From an uncultured marine group I thaumarchaeote (GTDB lineage Archaea; Thermoproteota; Nitrososphaeria; Nitrososphaerales; Nitrosopumilaceae), in the NCBI GenBank assembly GCA_902552015.1, contig CACDFH010000002.1:23187-87186 (forward strand): a stretch of DNA of 64,000 bases, in the 5' to 3' direction. Both the position numbers and the translations under genes were made by a program. Shown one piece after another: positions 34,620 to 44,400 of this stretch (within the stretch, counting starts at the first letter, position 1; every line of letters starts with the position of its first letter). The notes under the pieces were generated by a model. That model made no database searches and was not told where the DNA came from. It saw only the letters and a program-made list of their open reading frames with translations.

Positions 34620-36245
34620 ATGAATTTTTACATATTATTACTATCTCTTGTAATAGTTGTTTCAATTGGTTCCAGCTATGCATATGCATTAGATTACACA
34701 TATCCTACCATTAATCAAAGACTAACTGAAATTCCTACATATTGTGCTGTTGAATCAATTAGTGATAAAATCGAACCTTCTGAAATGAATGAAATGATCT
34801 CTAAATCAGAACTTGCAGTTAACATGTGGAAAGCAAAATTGCAGGAATCTGAACCAACAAACAAAGAATTCTGGGACATGAAATTCAAAAAAATTGGAAA
34901 AAATGAATCTGTAAGTGATGATTGTACAATCACTATATTGTTTAGAGATGATCCTGAATTCTCTGGTTCATTACTTAGCAAAACACTTGGAGCATTTATG
35001 AGAAATTCAATTTACATCTATTATGAAAATCAACAATCAATTTATGGTGACAAATGGATGGATGGGATTCTAAAAACTACTATACATGAAATGGGCCATA
35101 CATTTGGTCTTGGTCATTATACGACTGATGATAATGACTATAATAAAAAAATCGCAACACGTGATGAGTCTCCTCCTTCGATAATGTTTGCTCCTGCACA
35201 TGTAAATCCTGATTTGAGAAAGATTACTGAAATTGATATTCAACTTGTCCGTTCAATTTATGGAAGTTATGGATTTCATGCATTTTCTGAACAAAGACCT
35301 AGTGAAATAATTATTGAAAATCCAATCTCTCCACTAGATCCTCTGTACCCGTTTGAATCTACTGAAATTTCCAAAAACACTGTAAAGTTATTTCGCCATC
35401 AGGATACTATGATGACAATTTCTGGCCAGATAAACAATACTGTATACATGTCTGGACATCCTGTTTTCATATTGATTACAAATCCTGATCTTTCTGTTGA
35501 GGTTCTAAAAGTTAAACCAACTAGAAGTGGATTTTTTGAAACATATCTCAATTTTAATTACAAGTCATTACCAGGAAAATATTCAATTGAATTTGCATAC
35601 ATTGATAAAATTGATCAAAGCAAAAATCTAATTTTTGATGTAGAACAAACCGATATTCCACTTGCACCAAAATCTGAAAATCTAAACATTCTTCAGGTTA
35701 ACAATGATGCTGAAAGATTTTTTGAAATGGGTTTGTATGGAGATGCTATAAAAAACTACAAAGTAGTCATGAATAATGCTGATAAAATCCAAGAACCCTT
35801 GTATCTGAACGCTTTGAATAAAATTGGTCTAGCATTAATCCAATTGAAAAATTATGAAAAATCACTGTCATATTTTGAACAGGTGTATGAAATCAATCCT
35901 AATTATCCAAACATCGGACAAAATCTCAAAACATCAAAATCATTAATTGAAAATAATGGGCAAATCATTACTACTGATTCCACAGTTTCACTTCCTGGTT
36001 GGATTAAATCAAATGCGGGATGGTGGATAAATGGACAAGCCACTGATCAATTATTGTTTGATGCATTTGAATATATGCAAAACAAAGGACTAATTGGAAC
36101 TTACGATTTTTCAAACTTTTCTCAACCACATGTTCCATATTGGCTTGTTGATATTGTTACTTGGTGGGTTAATGAAAAAATTTCAGATGAGGAATTTCTT
36201 AAAACTGTAGATTATCTGTTGAAGCAAGGAATAATAATAATTTAA
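34620..36245 (+). CDS. Secreted metzincin protease with TPR and Trp-rich repeats
   Basis: 541 aa. Signal peptide about 1-23. Zinc motif HEMGHTFGLGH at 156-166 (HExxHxxGxxH) and a downstream Met-turn 'SIMFAP' with Met189 make it a metzincin, matrixin-like. The middle is a beta-rich domain, then two or three TPRs ('YEKSLSYFEQVYEINPNYP'). The C-terminus has two Trp-rich repeats ('WIKSNAGWWINGQATD', 'WLVDIVTWWVNEKISDEEF'), modules common in exported Nitrososphaeria proteins. It should cleave surface or environmental proteins. The last gene of its operon. Confidence 0.9.
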   Translation: MNFYILLLSLVIVVSIGSSYAYALDYTYPTINQRLTEIPTYCAVESISDKIEPSEMNEMISKSELAVNMWKAKLQESEPTNKEFWDMKFKKIGKNESVSDDCTITILFRDDPEFSGSLLSKTLGAFMRNSIYIYYENQQSIYGDKWMDGILKTTIHEMGHTFGLGHYTTDDNDYNKKIATRDESPPSIMFAPAHVNPDLRKITEIDIQLVRSIYGSYGFHAFSEQRPSEIIIENPISPLDPLYPFESTEISKNTVKLFRHQDTMMTISGQINNTVYMSGHPVFILITNPDLSVEVLKVKPTRSGFFETYLNFNYKSLPGKYSIEFAYIDKIDQSKNLIFDVEQTDIPLAPKSENLNILQVNNDAERFFEMGLYGDAIKNYKVVMNNADKIQEPLYLNALNKIGLALIQLKNYEKSLSYFEQVYEINPNYPNIGQNLKTSKSLIENNGQIITTDSTVSLPGWIKSNAGWWINGQATDQLLFDAFEYMQNKGLIGTYDFSNFSQPHVPYWLVDIVTWWVNEKISDEEFLKTVDYLLKQGIIII

Positions 36246-36274
36246 AAAAATACTGTGATTAATTATCACACTTG

Positions 36275-36583
36275 TTAGGATGCTTGTTTCTGTCCTATTA
36301 GTGACAAAAGAGGCATTGCATCCCATTGATACATGTATGATGAAAGAAATGATTTGCATGTGTCATTGTATTTATTGAAGAAATCTTCTGCTGTGCTTTT
36401 ATCTCCTTCAATTACTGACATTGCGGTCTTATTATCATCAAATGAACCGCTCCAAATCATGTTTCCTTTTGCATTCCAGTCGTCAATGATTGTAGCAATT
36501 GTGCCTGCGGCAGCTGCTACATCCTCTGCTTTGGCATCTTCTTTGAAGACGCTAACTAAAACATATGGTGATTTTTCAGCCAT
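36275..36583 (-). CDS. Hypothetical protein, 102 aa
   Basis: Soluble protein, alpha/beta, with 'SPYVLVSVFKEDAKAEDVAAAAGTIATIIDDWNAKG' and 'GDKSTAEDFFNKYNDTCKSFLSSYMYQWDAMPLLSLIG'. The pattern resembles small ferredoxin-like barrel (dimeric alpha/beta barrel) proteins, but no family is certain. The TATA-like sequence TTTTAATAT on the minus strand (36606-36614) is placed for a leaderless start at 36583. Confidence 0.68.
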   Translation of the reverse strand: MAEKSPYVLVSVFKEDAKAEDVAAAAGTIATIIDDWNAKGNMIWSGSFDDNKTAMSVIEGDKSTAEDFFNKYNDTCKSFLSSYMYQWDAMPLLSLIGQKQAS

Positions 36584-36656
36584 TACGAGGTTGTCACTAG
36601 GACGATATTAAAATTCGATGTACTTTTCAAAATCTTGTTCTAATAAGATGGAAAGC

Positions 36657-36735
36657 GCCGTTAGCAACATTCCAGTAGTTGACGACATGTATTCTGGTTT
36701 AAGATCAAAGCATACGATGCTGTGTCACTAACGGC
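36657..36735 (+). ncRNA. Candidate structured RNA closed by an 8-bp stem
   Basis: GCCGTTAG (36657-36664) is exactly complementary to CTAACGGC (36728-36735). Within the loop are CCAG/CTGG and the hairpin GCAT-ACG-ATGC (36710-36720). A T-rich run (CTTCTTCTTTTTG, 36746-36758) follows and could end transcription. G+C content is higher than in the surrounding spacer, as is usual for stable RNAs in A+T-rich genomes. No tRNA, C/D-box or SRP features are seen. The strand is assigned from the T-run. Confidence 0.35.
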
Positions 36736-36960
36736 ATGTACAGACTTCTTCTTTTTGAATAATTAAAACTAGTTTTGAACTTAGATTGTTATTCTCTAAT
36801 ATTGGAATATTCGCATTTGTTCCATATTCTGAGATTTTATAACATTTGTATTGATAATTTCTTTATTTATGATTTCCAAAGAACAATTCGTCTTAACAGA
36901 AAAATTTAAGAGAATTATTTTTTGTACTTTTCTTTTTTTGTTTTAAATCTTTAGAGATTA

Positions 36961-36986
36961 TTTCATTCTATAATGTTAGAATGAAA
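36961..36986. promoter_or_regulatory. Perfect 10-6-10 palindrome at the FTR1 promoter
   Basis: TTTCATTCTA, six bases, TAGAATGAAA. It lies 12-19 nt after a TATA-like box (TTTTAAAT, 36942-36949) and so covers the expected transcription start, where a bound repressor would block transcription. It is 35 nt before the FTR1 start codon. Size and symmetry fit a dimeric metal repressor such as the DtxR protein at 32761-33228 (inference). A nested hairpin follows (GAAAC...CCTA-AAA-TAGG-GTTTC, 36983-37007). Confidence 0.6.
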
Positions 36987-37020
36987 CCTCTCCTAAAATA
37001 GGGTTTCAAAAAGAAATCAA

Positions 37021-39255
37021 TTGTTGAAGAAATCTGTCTTTGCCATACTTGGAATTGCAATGTTATTGCTTGTAATCCCTAGTGCTTATTCAATTGATAA
37101 TAGCAAGGTGAGATATTACTCTGTGGTAGAAGTTACTGAAACAAGTCTCAATCTTGCTCTAACAAGTCTCGAAAATCAAGACTTTGATTCTACAAAAAAA
37201 TTCATAGAATTTGGCTCGACTCACTTTTCAAAGAATCTGGAAAAATTAAGAGCAGTTGATCCCGAACTTACAGACGAAGTTCACATATCGTTACTTGATC
37301 TTCAAACAAGACAACTAACTCCTGAAAATCTTTCTGCAGTATCTTCTGAAATTACCCGAATTGTTGAAATTTTTGAGACAATTCCTCAAGATGAAGAATA
37401 CAATCCTAATGTCACAGTTGCATTATTGATTATAGTAGATGAACAATATGCAATCTTTGAATCTGAAGATAATGAATTTTCTTATCAGATTGCATCTGGA
37501 TTTATGGAAAGAGCAAATCAGATATATTATTCTGGAACTGAATATAACGAACGTCAAACAGTAGAATTAAACTCATTTTTCAATGACATGTTTCAAATGA
37601 TAAAGGACAAAGATCCATACGCATCAATTGCTTCTACTAATATCTGGGTTCAACGAGACTTACTTGGAACCGACGTTGTTGGAACTATTGGAGCTGATAG
37701 TAGCAGTTACTATGTTGTGATAAAAGAGCTATATGCAGAATTAATGATTGCGTTAGATGAGGGTGACTACAAAAAAGCAGAACAACTTGGAATAGAAGCA
37801 TATCTTGAAAACTTTGAATATTTAGAACCTGAAATTGAAGTTGCCGATGCTGAATTATTATATCCATTAGAATGGGACATGCGTGAAGAATTGCGTACTA
37901 TGATCAAAAATTATGAAGACCCTGATGTAATCAAATCATTTTTGACTGATTCTATTATTCCTCGATTAGATACAGCAGAAGCTAAAGTTGCAGACTTGAG
38001 AGCATCTGGTGTAGTAATTGCAGAGGTATTTGCAAATAAAGAAACAAAACCAATGGGCTCTGCATCTGAAGGTGAAAAACAAAATGTTCGAGATGAGATT
38101 GATGTTATTCGTGAACAATTAATGGCAACTGAAATTTTCTATGAACTGGGTGACACACAAGCCGCATATGCAAGTGCACGAAGTGCATATCTTGACAGTT
38201 ATGAATATGTTGAAATTCCATTAAGAGCAATTGCTCCTGATTTCACTTTCGAGGTTGAATATCAGTTTGCAACATTAAGAAATCAAATTAATGATGGTGC
38301 ATCAATAGAAGATATTGCTACTACAATTATTTCCCTTGAACGTTCTCTAGATGAGTCTGAACGTCTTGTTTCTGGAACTGGAACCATTGCACCAATGATT
38401 GCATTCATCTCATCTTTCTCTATAATCTTTAGAGAAGGATTGGAAGCTGTTTTGATTTTAGGTGCTATAATCACATACCTTGAAGCATCAAGAAATCATA
38501 AATTCAAAAAATATGTACATTATGGAATAGGACTTGCAATTGGAGCTACAGCTGTAACTTGGGTTATTGCATCTTACATTATAGAAATTTCAGGTGCTAA
38601 CCGAGAACTGATTGAGGCGATAGCGGCATTGTCTGCGACGGCGGTTCTATTCTATGTGAGTTTCTGGATACTTAACAAGATTGAACATAAACGATGGATG
38701 GAGTTTGTAAAAGCCAAAGTTTTCCAGGCATCTGCAGCAGGCGGTACATCTGTGTTCATAATGCTGTCATTTTTCACCGTATACAGAGAAGGATTTGAAA
38801 CTGTTCTATTCTACCAAGCAATGTTCTCCTTTGCCAAATATATGGAATTTTATGTTGGATTAGGATTCATTCTCGGCATTGTTTCATTGCTTGGAATATA
38901 CTTTGGATTTAGAAAACTTGGAAAACGTCTACCACTACGTGCACTATTTGGATTAACAATGGGTATTGGTGCATACTTGTCAATTGCATTCTTAGGAAAT
39001 GCAATACGAGAGTTCCAGGTATTAGATTACATCCCATACACTAGCATGCTTGGTACTATCCCAAGATTAGACATCAATGTCGCAACAATGACTGGAATCT
39101 ACCCAACACTTGAAACCACTGTAGGTCAAATCGTTTTACTAGCGGTTTATCTTGTAGCATCACTTTATGTGCTTGTTCTAAGACCAAAGAGACAAAAAGC
39201 CCTCGCTTCAATGAGAAAATCGAGAGCGCAAGTAGATGAGCAACAGACGAATTAG
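37021..39255 (+). CDS. FTR1-family iron permease with large extracellular N-terminal domain
   Basis: 744 aa from TTG 37021. Signal peptide (about 1-24), then about 430 residues of helical, acidic extracellular sequence in repeated modules containing 'AYLENFEYLEPE' and 'WDMREELRTMI'. From about 460 follow seven membrane helices with two FTR1 signatures: REGLE (471-475) and REGFE (589-593), whose Glu residues bind iron. FTR1/EfeU proteins take up iron, usually after oxidation. The ectodomain may play the EfeO-like iron-donor role. It overlaps the next gene by 20 nt. Confidence 0.9.
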   Translation: MLKKSVFAILGIAMLLLVIPSAYSIDNSKVRYYSVVEVTETSLNLALTSLENQDFDSTKKFIEFGSTHFSKNLEKLRAVDPELTDEVHISLLDLQTRQLTPENLSAVSSEITRIVEIFETIPQDEEYNPNVTVALLIIVDEQYAIFESEDNEFSYQIASGFMERANQIYYSGTEYNERQTVELNSFFNDMFQMIKDKDPYASIASTNIWVQRDLLGTDVVGTIGADSSSYYVVIKELYAELMIALDEGDYKKAEQLGIEAYLENFEYLEPEIEVADAELLYPLEWDMREELRTMIKNYEDPDVIKSFLTDSIIPRLDTAEAKVADLRASGVVIAEVFANKETKPMGSASEGEKQNVRDEIDVIREQLMATEIFYELGDTQAAYASARSAYLDSYEYVEIPLRAIAPDFTFEVEYQFATLRNQINDGASIEDIATTIISLERSLDESERLVSGTGTIAPMIAFISSFSIIFREGLEAVLILGAIITYLEASRNHKFKKYVHYGIGLAIGATAVTWVIASYIIEISGANRELIEAIAALSATAVLFYVSFWILNKIEHKRWMEFVKAKVFQASAAGGTSVFIMLSFFTVYREGFETVLFYQAMFSFAKYMEFYVGLGFILGIVSLLGIYFGFRKLGKRLPLRALFGLTMGIGAYLSIAFLGNAIREFQVLDYIPYTSMLGTIPRLDINVATMTGIYPTLETTVGQIVLLAVYLVASLYVLVLRPKRQKALASMRKSRAQVDEQQTN

Positions 39256-41356
39256 AATTGGCATTGATGTAGGCGGGACTTTTACAAAAGCTATAGCATT
39301 AGATATTGTCACTGGTGAAATCTTATCAACTTCTACGATCCCTACAACACATACTGCTGAACGTGGTGTATCTGCAGGTATAGTTTCTGTGTTATCTGAC
39401 TTGCTAAAAGAATCTCAAATTGAATTAGACGAAATTGAAATTATAGCTCATAGTACTACTCAAGCAATCAATGCATTGTTAGAATCTGATACTGCTAAAG
39501 TTGGAATTGTAGCAATGGGGGTTGGTCCAGAAAAAAGCGATGTTATCAAACGTACAAACCTACGTGATGCAAAAATAAATCATGATAATGATATCAAATC
39601 ATCTCATAGATTTCTTGACACATCACATTTGATTACTGATTCTGAGGTGTCAACAGCAATTAAAGAGCTAAAAGATGATGGTGCCAAAGTGATAGTTGCA
39701 ACTGAAGCATTTGGTGTTGACGATCCTTCAAATGAAGAGTTTATCATGGAACATGCTACAAAACAAGAAATTCCGTCCACTGCGTCACATGAAATTTCTG
39801 GAATTTATGGATTGGAGATTAGAACTCTAACTGCTGCAATCAATGCTAGTGTACTACCAAAAACTGTTCAGGTAGGAAACTTTGTTGAAGAAGCAATCCG
39901 TGAAACTGGTGTAACTGCACCATTAATGATAATGAAAGGTGATGGTGGTGTTACAAGTATGGATACATTCCGAACAAAGCCAATTTTGACTGTTCTTTCT
40001 GGTCCTGCTGCTAGTGTTGCAGGAGCACTACTATATCTAAAAATTGCAAATGGAATATTTGTTGAAGTCGGTGGAACAAGCACAAACATTTGTATCATAA
40101 AAAATGGAAAACCTGAGATTCGTTATGTTACAATAAAGAATCATCCTACTTGCATTAGGTCAATGGATGTACGTGTACTTGGTGTTGCAGGTGGAAGTAT
40201 GGTTCAAGTAAAATCAAATACTGTTGTAGGTGTTGGACCCCGTAGTGCACACATTGCTGGTCTAAAATATTCTTGTTATGCACCAATGGATGATTTATCA
40301 ACCGGTGAAATTATTTTTGTAAAACCAAAACCAAATGATGTTGAAGAATATGTTGCTATAAAATGTAAAAACGAAACATATGCAATAACAAACACTTGTG
40401 CTGCAAATGCATTAGGTAGAATACCTGAAGGTGATTATTCATATTCTGATCCTGCAACTGCAAAGTTTGCATTAGGAATTTTAGGTAAAAAACTTGGTGT
40501 GTCTGGTGCACAAGCTGCATTATCTATAATTCAAAATGCATCATTTGATATCACAAATGAGATTACTAGAATCATAAAAGAATTTGAACTTGAAAAATCA
40601 AATGTAAAACTTGTTGGTGGAGGTGGAGGTGCGTCTGTTCTTGTACCTTTTGTTGCAGAACAACTACAGCTACAATATGAAAAAGCAGATTATGCCGAAG
40701 TAATTTCTTCAATCGGTGTCGCATCATCAATGATGCAAGAACAGCTTGAAGAAACTGTTGTAAACCCAAACCCAGAACAAATATCAAAACTTCACAAAAA
40801 AATTCATGACATACTTATTGAGAAAGGTTCAACACCTGAATCTATTTCTGTTGATAGTGTTTACATCCCGGAAAAATCACTGTTACGTGTTACTGCATTT
40901 GGAAATGTTGAATTAGATAACGGGCTAACTGCAAAAAATATTTTTAACAAAGATGATGCAATGGAACGTGCACTAGAAATTTCTGATATTCCTAAAGATA
41001 AAATTAGTCTTGAATTTGAAACTGATCATTACTTTGTTTTTTCTGGAAAAATTACAACCAAAAAATTAATGATTAAAAAAACTATACAACCTGTAATTGT
41101 CATTGATAAGTATGGTCGAGAAAAACTCAATCTTAGCGATGCAAAACTTATCGAAGGTGACATTTCTCAAATCACATCTGGATTAAACAAATCATTATCT
41201 TCTGATGCACATATTTCTCCTCAGGTCTATCTTCTAAATGAATTGAAATTAGTTGATTTTTCAGGACTTACATCAAAGTCTCACATTATTGATGCAATCA
41301 AAAAAGAGTTAGGGGATTTTTCTAATGCATGCGTAATTGTCGAATCCAAAAAATAA
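39236..41356 (+). CDS. Hydantoinase/oxoprolinase-family protein (HyuA-like)
   Basis: 706 aa. ASKHA-type ATPase start 'IGIDVGGTFTKAIALDIVTGE', the 'STTQAINALLE' loop, 'PILTVLSGPAASVAGALLYL', 'GIFVEVGGTSTNICII' and a C-terminal 'KLVGGGGGASVLVPFVAE' are typical of HyuA/N-methylhydantoinase A. These ATP-dependent enzymes open cyclic amides such as hydantoin or 5-oxoproline, or activate acetone/acetophenone. No hyuB partner is adjacent. Its start lies within the end of FTR1, so both should be cotranscribed; the functional reason is unclear. Confidence 0.88.
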   Translation: MSNRRIRIGIDVGGTFTKAIALDIVTGEILSTSTIPTTHTAERGVSAGIVSVLSDLLKESQIELDEIEIIAHSTTQAINALLESDTAKVGIVAMGVGPEKSDVIKRTNLRDAKINHDNDIKSSHRFLDTSHLITDSEVSTAIKELKDDGAKVIVATEAFGVDDPSNEEFIMEHATKQEIPSTASHEISGIYGLEIRTLTAAINASVLPKTVQVGNFVEEAIRETGVTAPLMIMKGDGGVTSMDTFRTKPILTVLSGPAASVAGALLYLKIANGIFVEVGGTSTNICIIKNGKPEIRYVTIKNHPTCIRSMDVRVLGVAGGSMVQVKSNTVVGVGPRSAHIAGLKYSCYAPMDDLSTGEIIFVKPKPNDVEEYVAIKCKNETYAITNTCAANALGRIPEGDYSYSDPATAKFALGILGKKLGVSGAQAALSIIQNASFDITNEITRIIKEFELEKSNVKLVGGGGGASVLVPFVAEQLQLQYEKADYAEVISSIGVASSMMQEQLEETVVNPNPEQISKLHKKIHDILIEKGSTPESISVDSVYIPEKSLLRVTAFGNVELDNGLTAKNIFNKDDAMERALEISDIPKDKISLEFETDHYFVFSGKITTKKLMIKKTIQPVIVIDKYGREKLNLSDAKLIEGDISQITSGLNKSLSSDAHISPQVYLLNELKLVDFSGLTSKSHIIDAIKKELGDFSNACVIVESKK

Positions 41357-41448
41357 GTGCATATAAGAAGATTGTAAATTCTAAGAATCTGGAATAAGAA
41401 CATACATTCAGGTTTAGTATTATATACGAAATTAATCTCGAACTTTTT

Positions 41449-44400
41449 GTGAATAAGTTAATTTTGCTAGCACCACTGATGGCACTTCTTTTAGTGCCAA
41501 TGGCATCAGAAGCAGAAGCAGCTCTTGGTGATGAATGGGCAGCAATTAAGAAAACACTCGGTAATGCATACAAAGCAGAAACTACTGAGGAATCACTAAA
41601 ACTTCTAGCAGATGCCCGTGGAAAATACATGAGTGAATTTGCAGCCGCAGCAAGAACCCATGATCCAGCAACACATGAAGTTATACTGGAATGTTATGAC
41701 AAAGCAAAACAAAATTATCAAGATGGAGATAACAAACAAGCAAAATTATGGATTCAATGCCAAGAAAAATCAATTTACACACTTGGTATGGTTATGATGG
41801 AAGTCGCAGTAGCAAACGATAACGCAAAAGATTACATCAAATGGGCAGATATTGTTAAAACAAAATTCAAAGTTGAAGCAAAAGACCCAGCATCACTAGC
41901 ACTACTTACAGCAATTGAAAATGACAAATCAAAACTCGGAGTATACTCTGAAGTATTTAGAGAAAACATGTTAGATATTTTCGAATTAAAAACAGTTGAA
42001 GAATTAGAAGAAGCACTAATCAAATATAACGAAGATGACACATATGGCGCAAAGAAATATGCCTATGAAGGTCTATACTATTACAGAACACTTGACCCAT
42101 ATGTCGTAGACTCAATCGGTCAAGGTGAAGCAGACAAACTCTATGCATTAATGGAAAAAGCAATGGCAATTTCTGACTCTGCAAATGATGGCGTATCAAT
42201 TGCAGACTTGAAAGTCCAAATGAAAGACACCAAGAAAGAAGTAGAGAAAATTGTCATGGAGCACAACGGAATTGATGGAACTCCTGAAGCACTTGCACTA
42301 GCAGGTATTGCTGACAGATTACACTTAGTAAAAGTAGAATATGTTGATGCAATCGACGGTACAGGCGCAATCATCAATGACATGGAATATGCTGAAACTG
42401 TAGCATTTGCACACGGTGCAGTTGAAATCGCTGATGAAAACGCAGACGTATTGAAAGCACTTGGAGCAAGTGACTTTGATAAATTACAATCACAATTATC
42501 AAGTATCGCATCTGATGTAGATAACTTTGTAAAAATTTCTACAGTCCTAAAACAGGCTGACGAAGCAACTACAACTGTAAAGAACCTACAAGCAAATGCA
42601 GGTGAAGGTGGAGCAAACCTCGGCGGTTACTTTGACACTATTGATAGATTACTCATTACCGCACAAGCAGCATATGCTAACGGTGATGCTGAATTAGCCC
42701 ACGAACTAGTCGGCACTGCATACTTGGACAACTATGAATTCCTAGAGGCACCAATCGGTGAATACAATAATTTCTTAATGAAAGAAATTGAAAATGACAT
42801 GAGAGAAGAACTACGAAACATGATTGAATCTGGTTCATCTGAAGCCTTGATTCAAGCAACAATCCAAAAAATCACTAATGATCTTGATACTGCAGAAGAA
42901 TTAGTCTCATCTGGCTCACCAGCTGCTGAAGAAGTAGTAAAACTTGGTGAACAATGGGCCAAAGTAAAGAAAACACTCGGTAATGCATACAAAGCAGAAA
43001 CCACTGACGAGTCATTAAGACTTCTAGCAGATGCTGAAGCAATTTACAATAAACACTTTGCAAGTGCAGCACAAATGCACGATAGAGCAACTCACAATGT
43101 AATCATGGAATGTTATGACAAAGCAGAACAAAATTACAAAGATGGAGATAACAAACAAGCAAAATTATGGATTCAATGCCAGGAAAAATCAATTTACACA
43201 CTTGGTATGGTTATGATGGAAGACTCAGTATCAAAGAACAATTCTGCAGCATACATTGACTGGGTAGACATTGTCAAGACAAAATTCAAAGTCGCTGACA
43301 AAGACCCAGCAACATTAGCACTACTCACTGCAATTGAAAACGACCCATCTAAACTCAAACTATACTCTGGTGTAGTTAGGGACAACATGTTAGATATCTT
43401 TGAATTAAAAACAGTTGAAGAATTAGAAGAAGCACTAATCAAATATAACGAAGATGACACATATGGCGCAAAGAAATATGCCTATGAAGGTCTATACTAT
43501 TACAGAACACTTGACCCATATGTCGTAGACTCAATCGGTCAAGGAAAAGCAAACCAACTATACGGATTAATGGAAAAAGCAATGGCAATCTCTGACTCTG
43601 CAAATGACGGCGTATCAATTGCAGACTTGAAAGTCCAAATGAAAGACACCAAGAAAGAAGTAGAGAAAATTGTCATGGAGCACAACGGAATTGATGGAAC
43701 TCCTGAAGCACTTGCACTAGCAGGTATTGCTGACAGATTACACTTAGTAAAAGTAGAATATGTTGATGCAATCGACGGTACAGGCGCAATCATCAATGAC
43801 ATGGAATATGCTGAAACTGTAGCATTTGCACACGGTGCAGTTGAAATCGCTGATGAAAACGCAGACGTATTGAGCGCACTTGGAGCAAGTAACTTTAGTA
43901 CATTACAATCACAATTATCAAGTATCGCATCTGATGTAGACAACAGAAAAGCAATCTCCACAGTCCTAAAACAGGCTGACGAAGCAACCTTAACTGTAAA
44001 GAACCTACAAGCAAACGCCGGTGAAGGTGGAGCAAACCTCGGTGGTTACTTTGACACTATCAACAGATTACTCATTACCGCACAAGCAGCATATGCTAAC
44101 GGTGATGCTGATTTGGCACACGAACTAGTTGGCACCGCATACTTGGACAATTATGAATTCCTAGAGGCACCAATTGGCGAAGTTGACAATAAATTAATGA
44201 AAACTATTGAAGACGACATGAGAGAGAACTTGAGAAATATGATTACATCTGGTTCTTCTTACAATGATGTTGAATCTCACATCTTAATGATTAACAACGA
44301 CTTAAAGACAGCACAAGCAGCAATTGCTAGTGGTCCTGCTCCAAAGGCAGCTGCAGCAGCACCTGCCCCAACCCCAGCACCAACCCCAGCACCAACCCCT

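Larger units (their letters stand above)
36584..37020. other. Long intergenic region before the FTR1 operon
   Basis: These 437 bases contain no protein-coding frame I can support. They hold a candidate structured RNA (36657-36735), an A+T-rich stretch with a T-run (36918-36940), a TATA-like box (TTTTAAAT, about 36942-36949), a perfect palindrome (36961-36986) and a small hairpin just before the FTR1 start. Confidence 0.7.

Noticed and set aside
42141-43961. Antisense frames repeated in both copies of the tandem-repeat gene
   Set aside because: They arise from codon bias of the coding strand; the duplicates merely repeat the same shadow.
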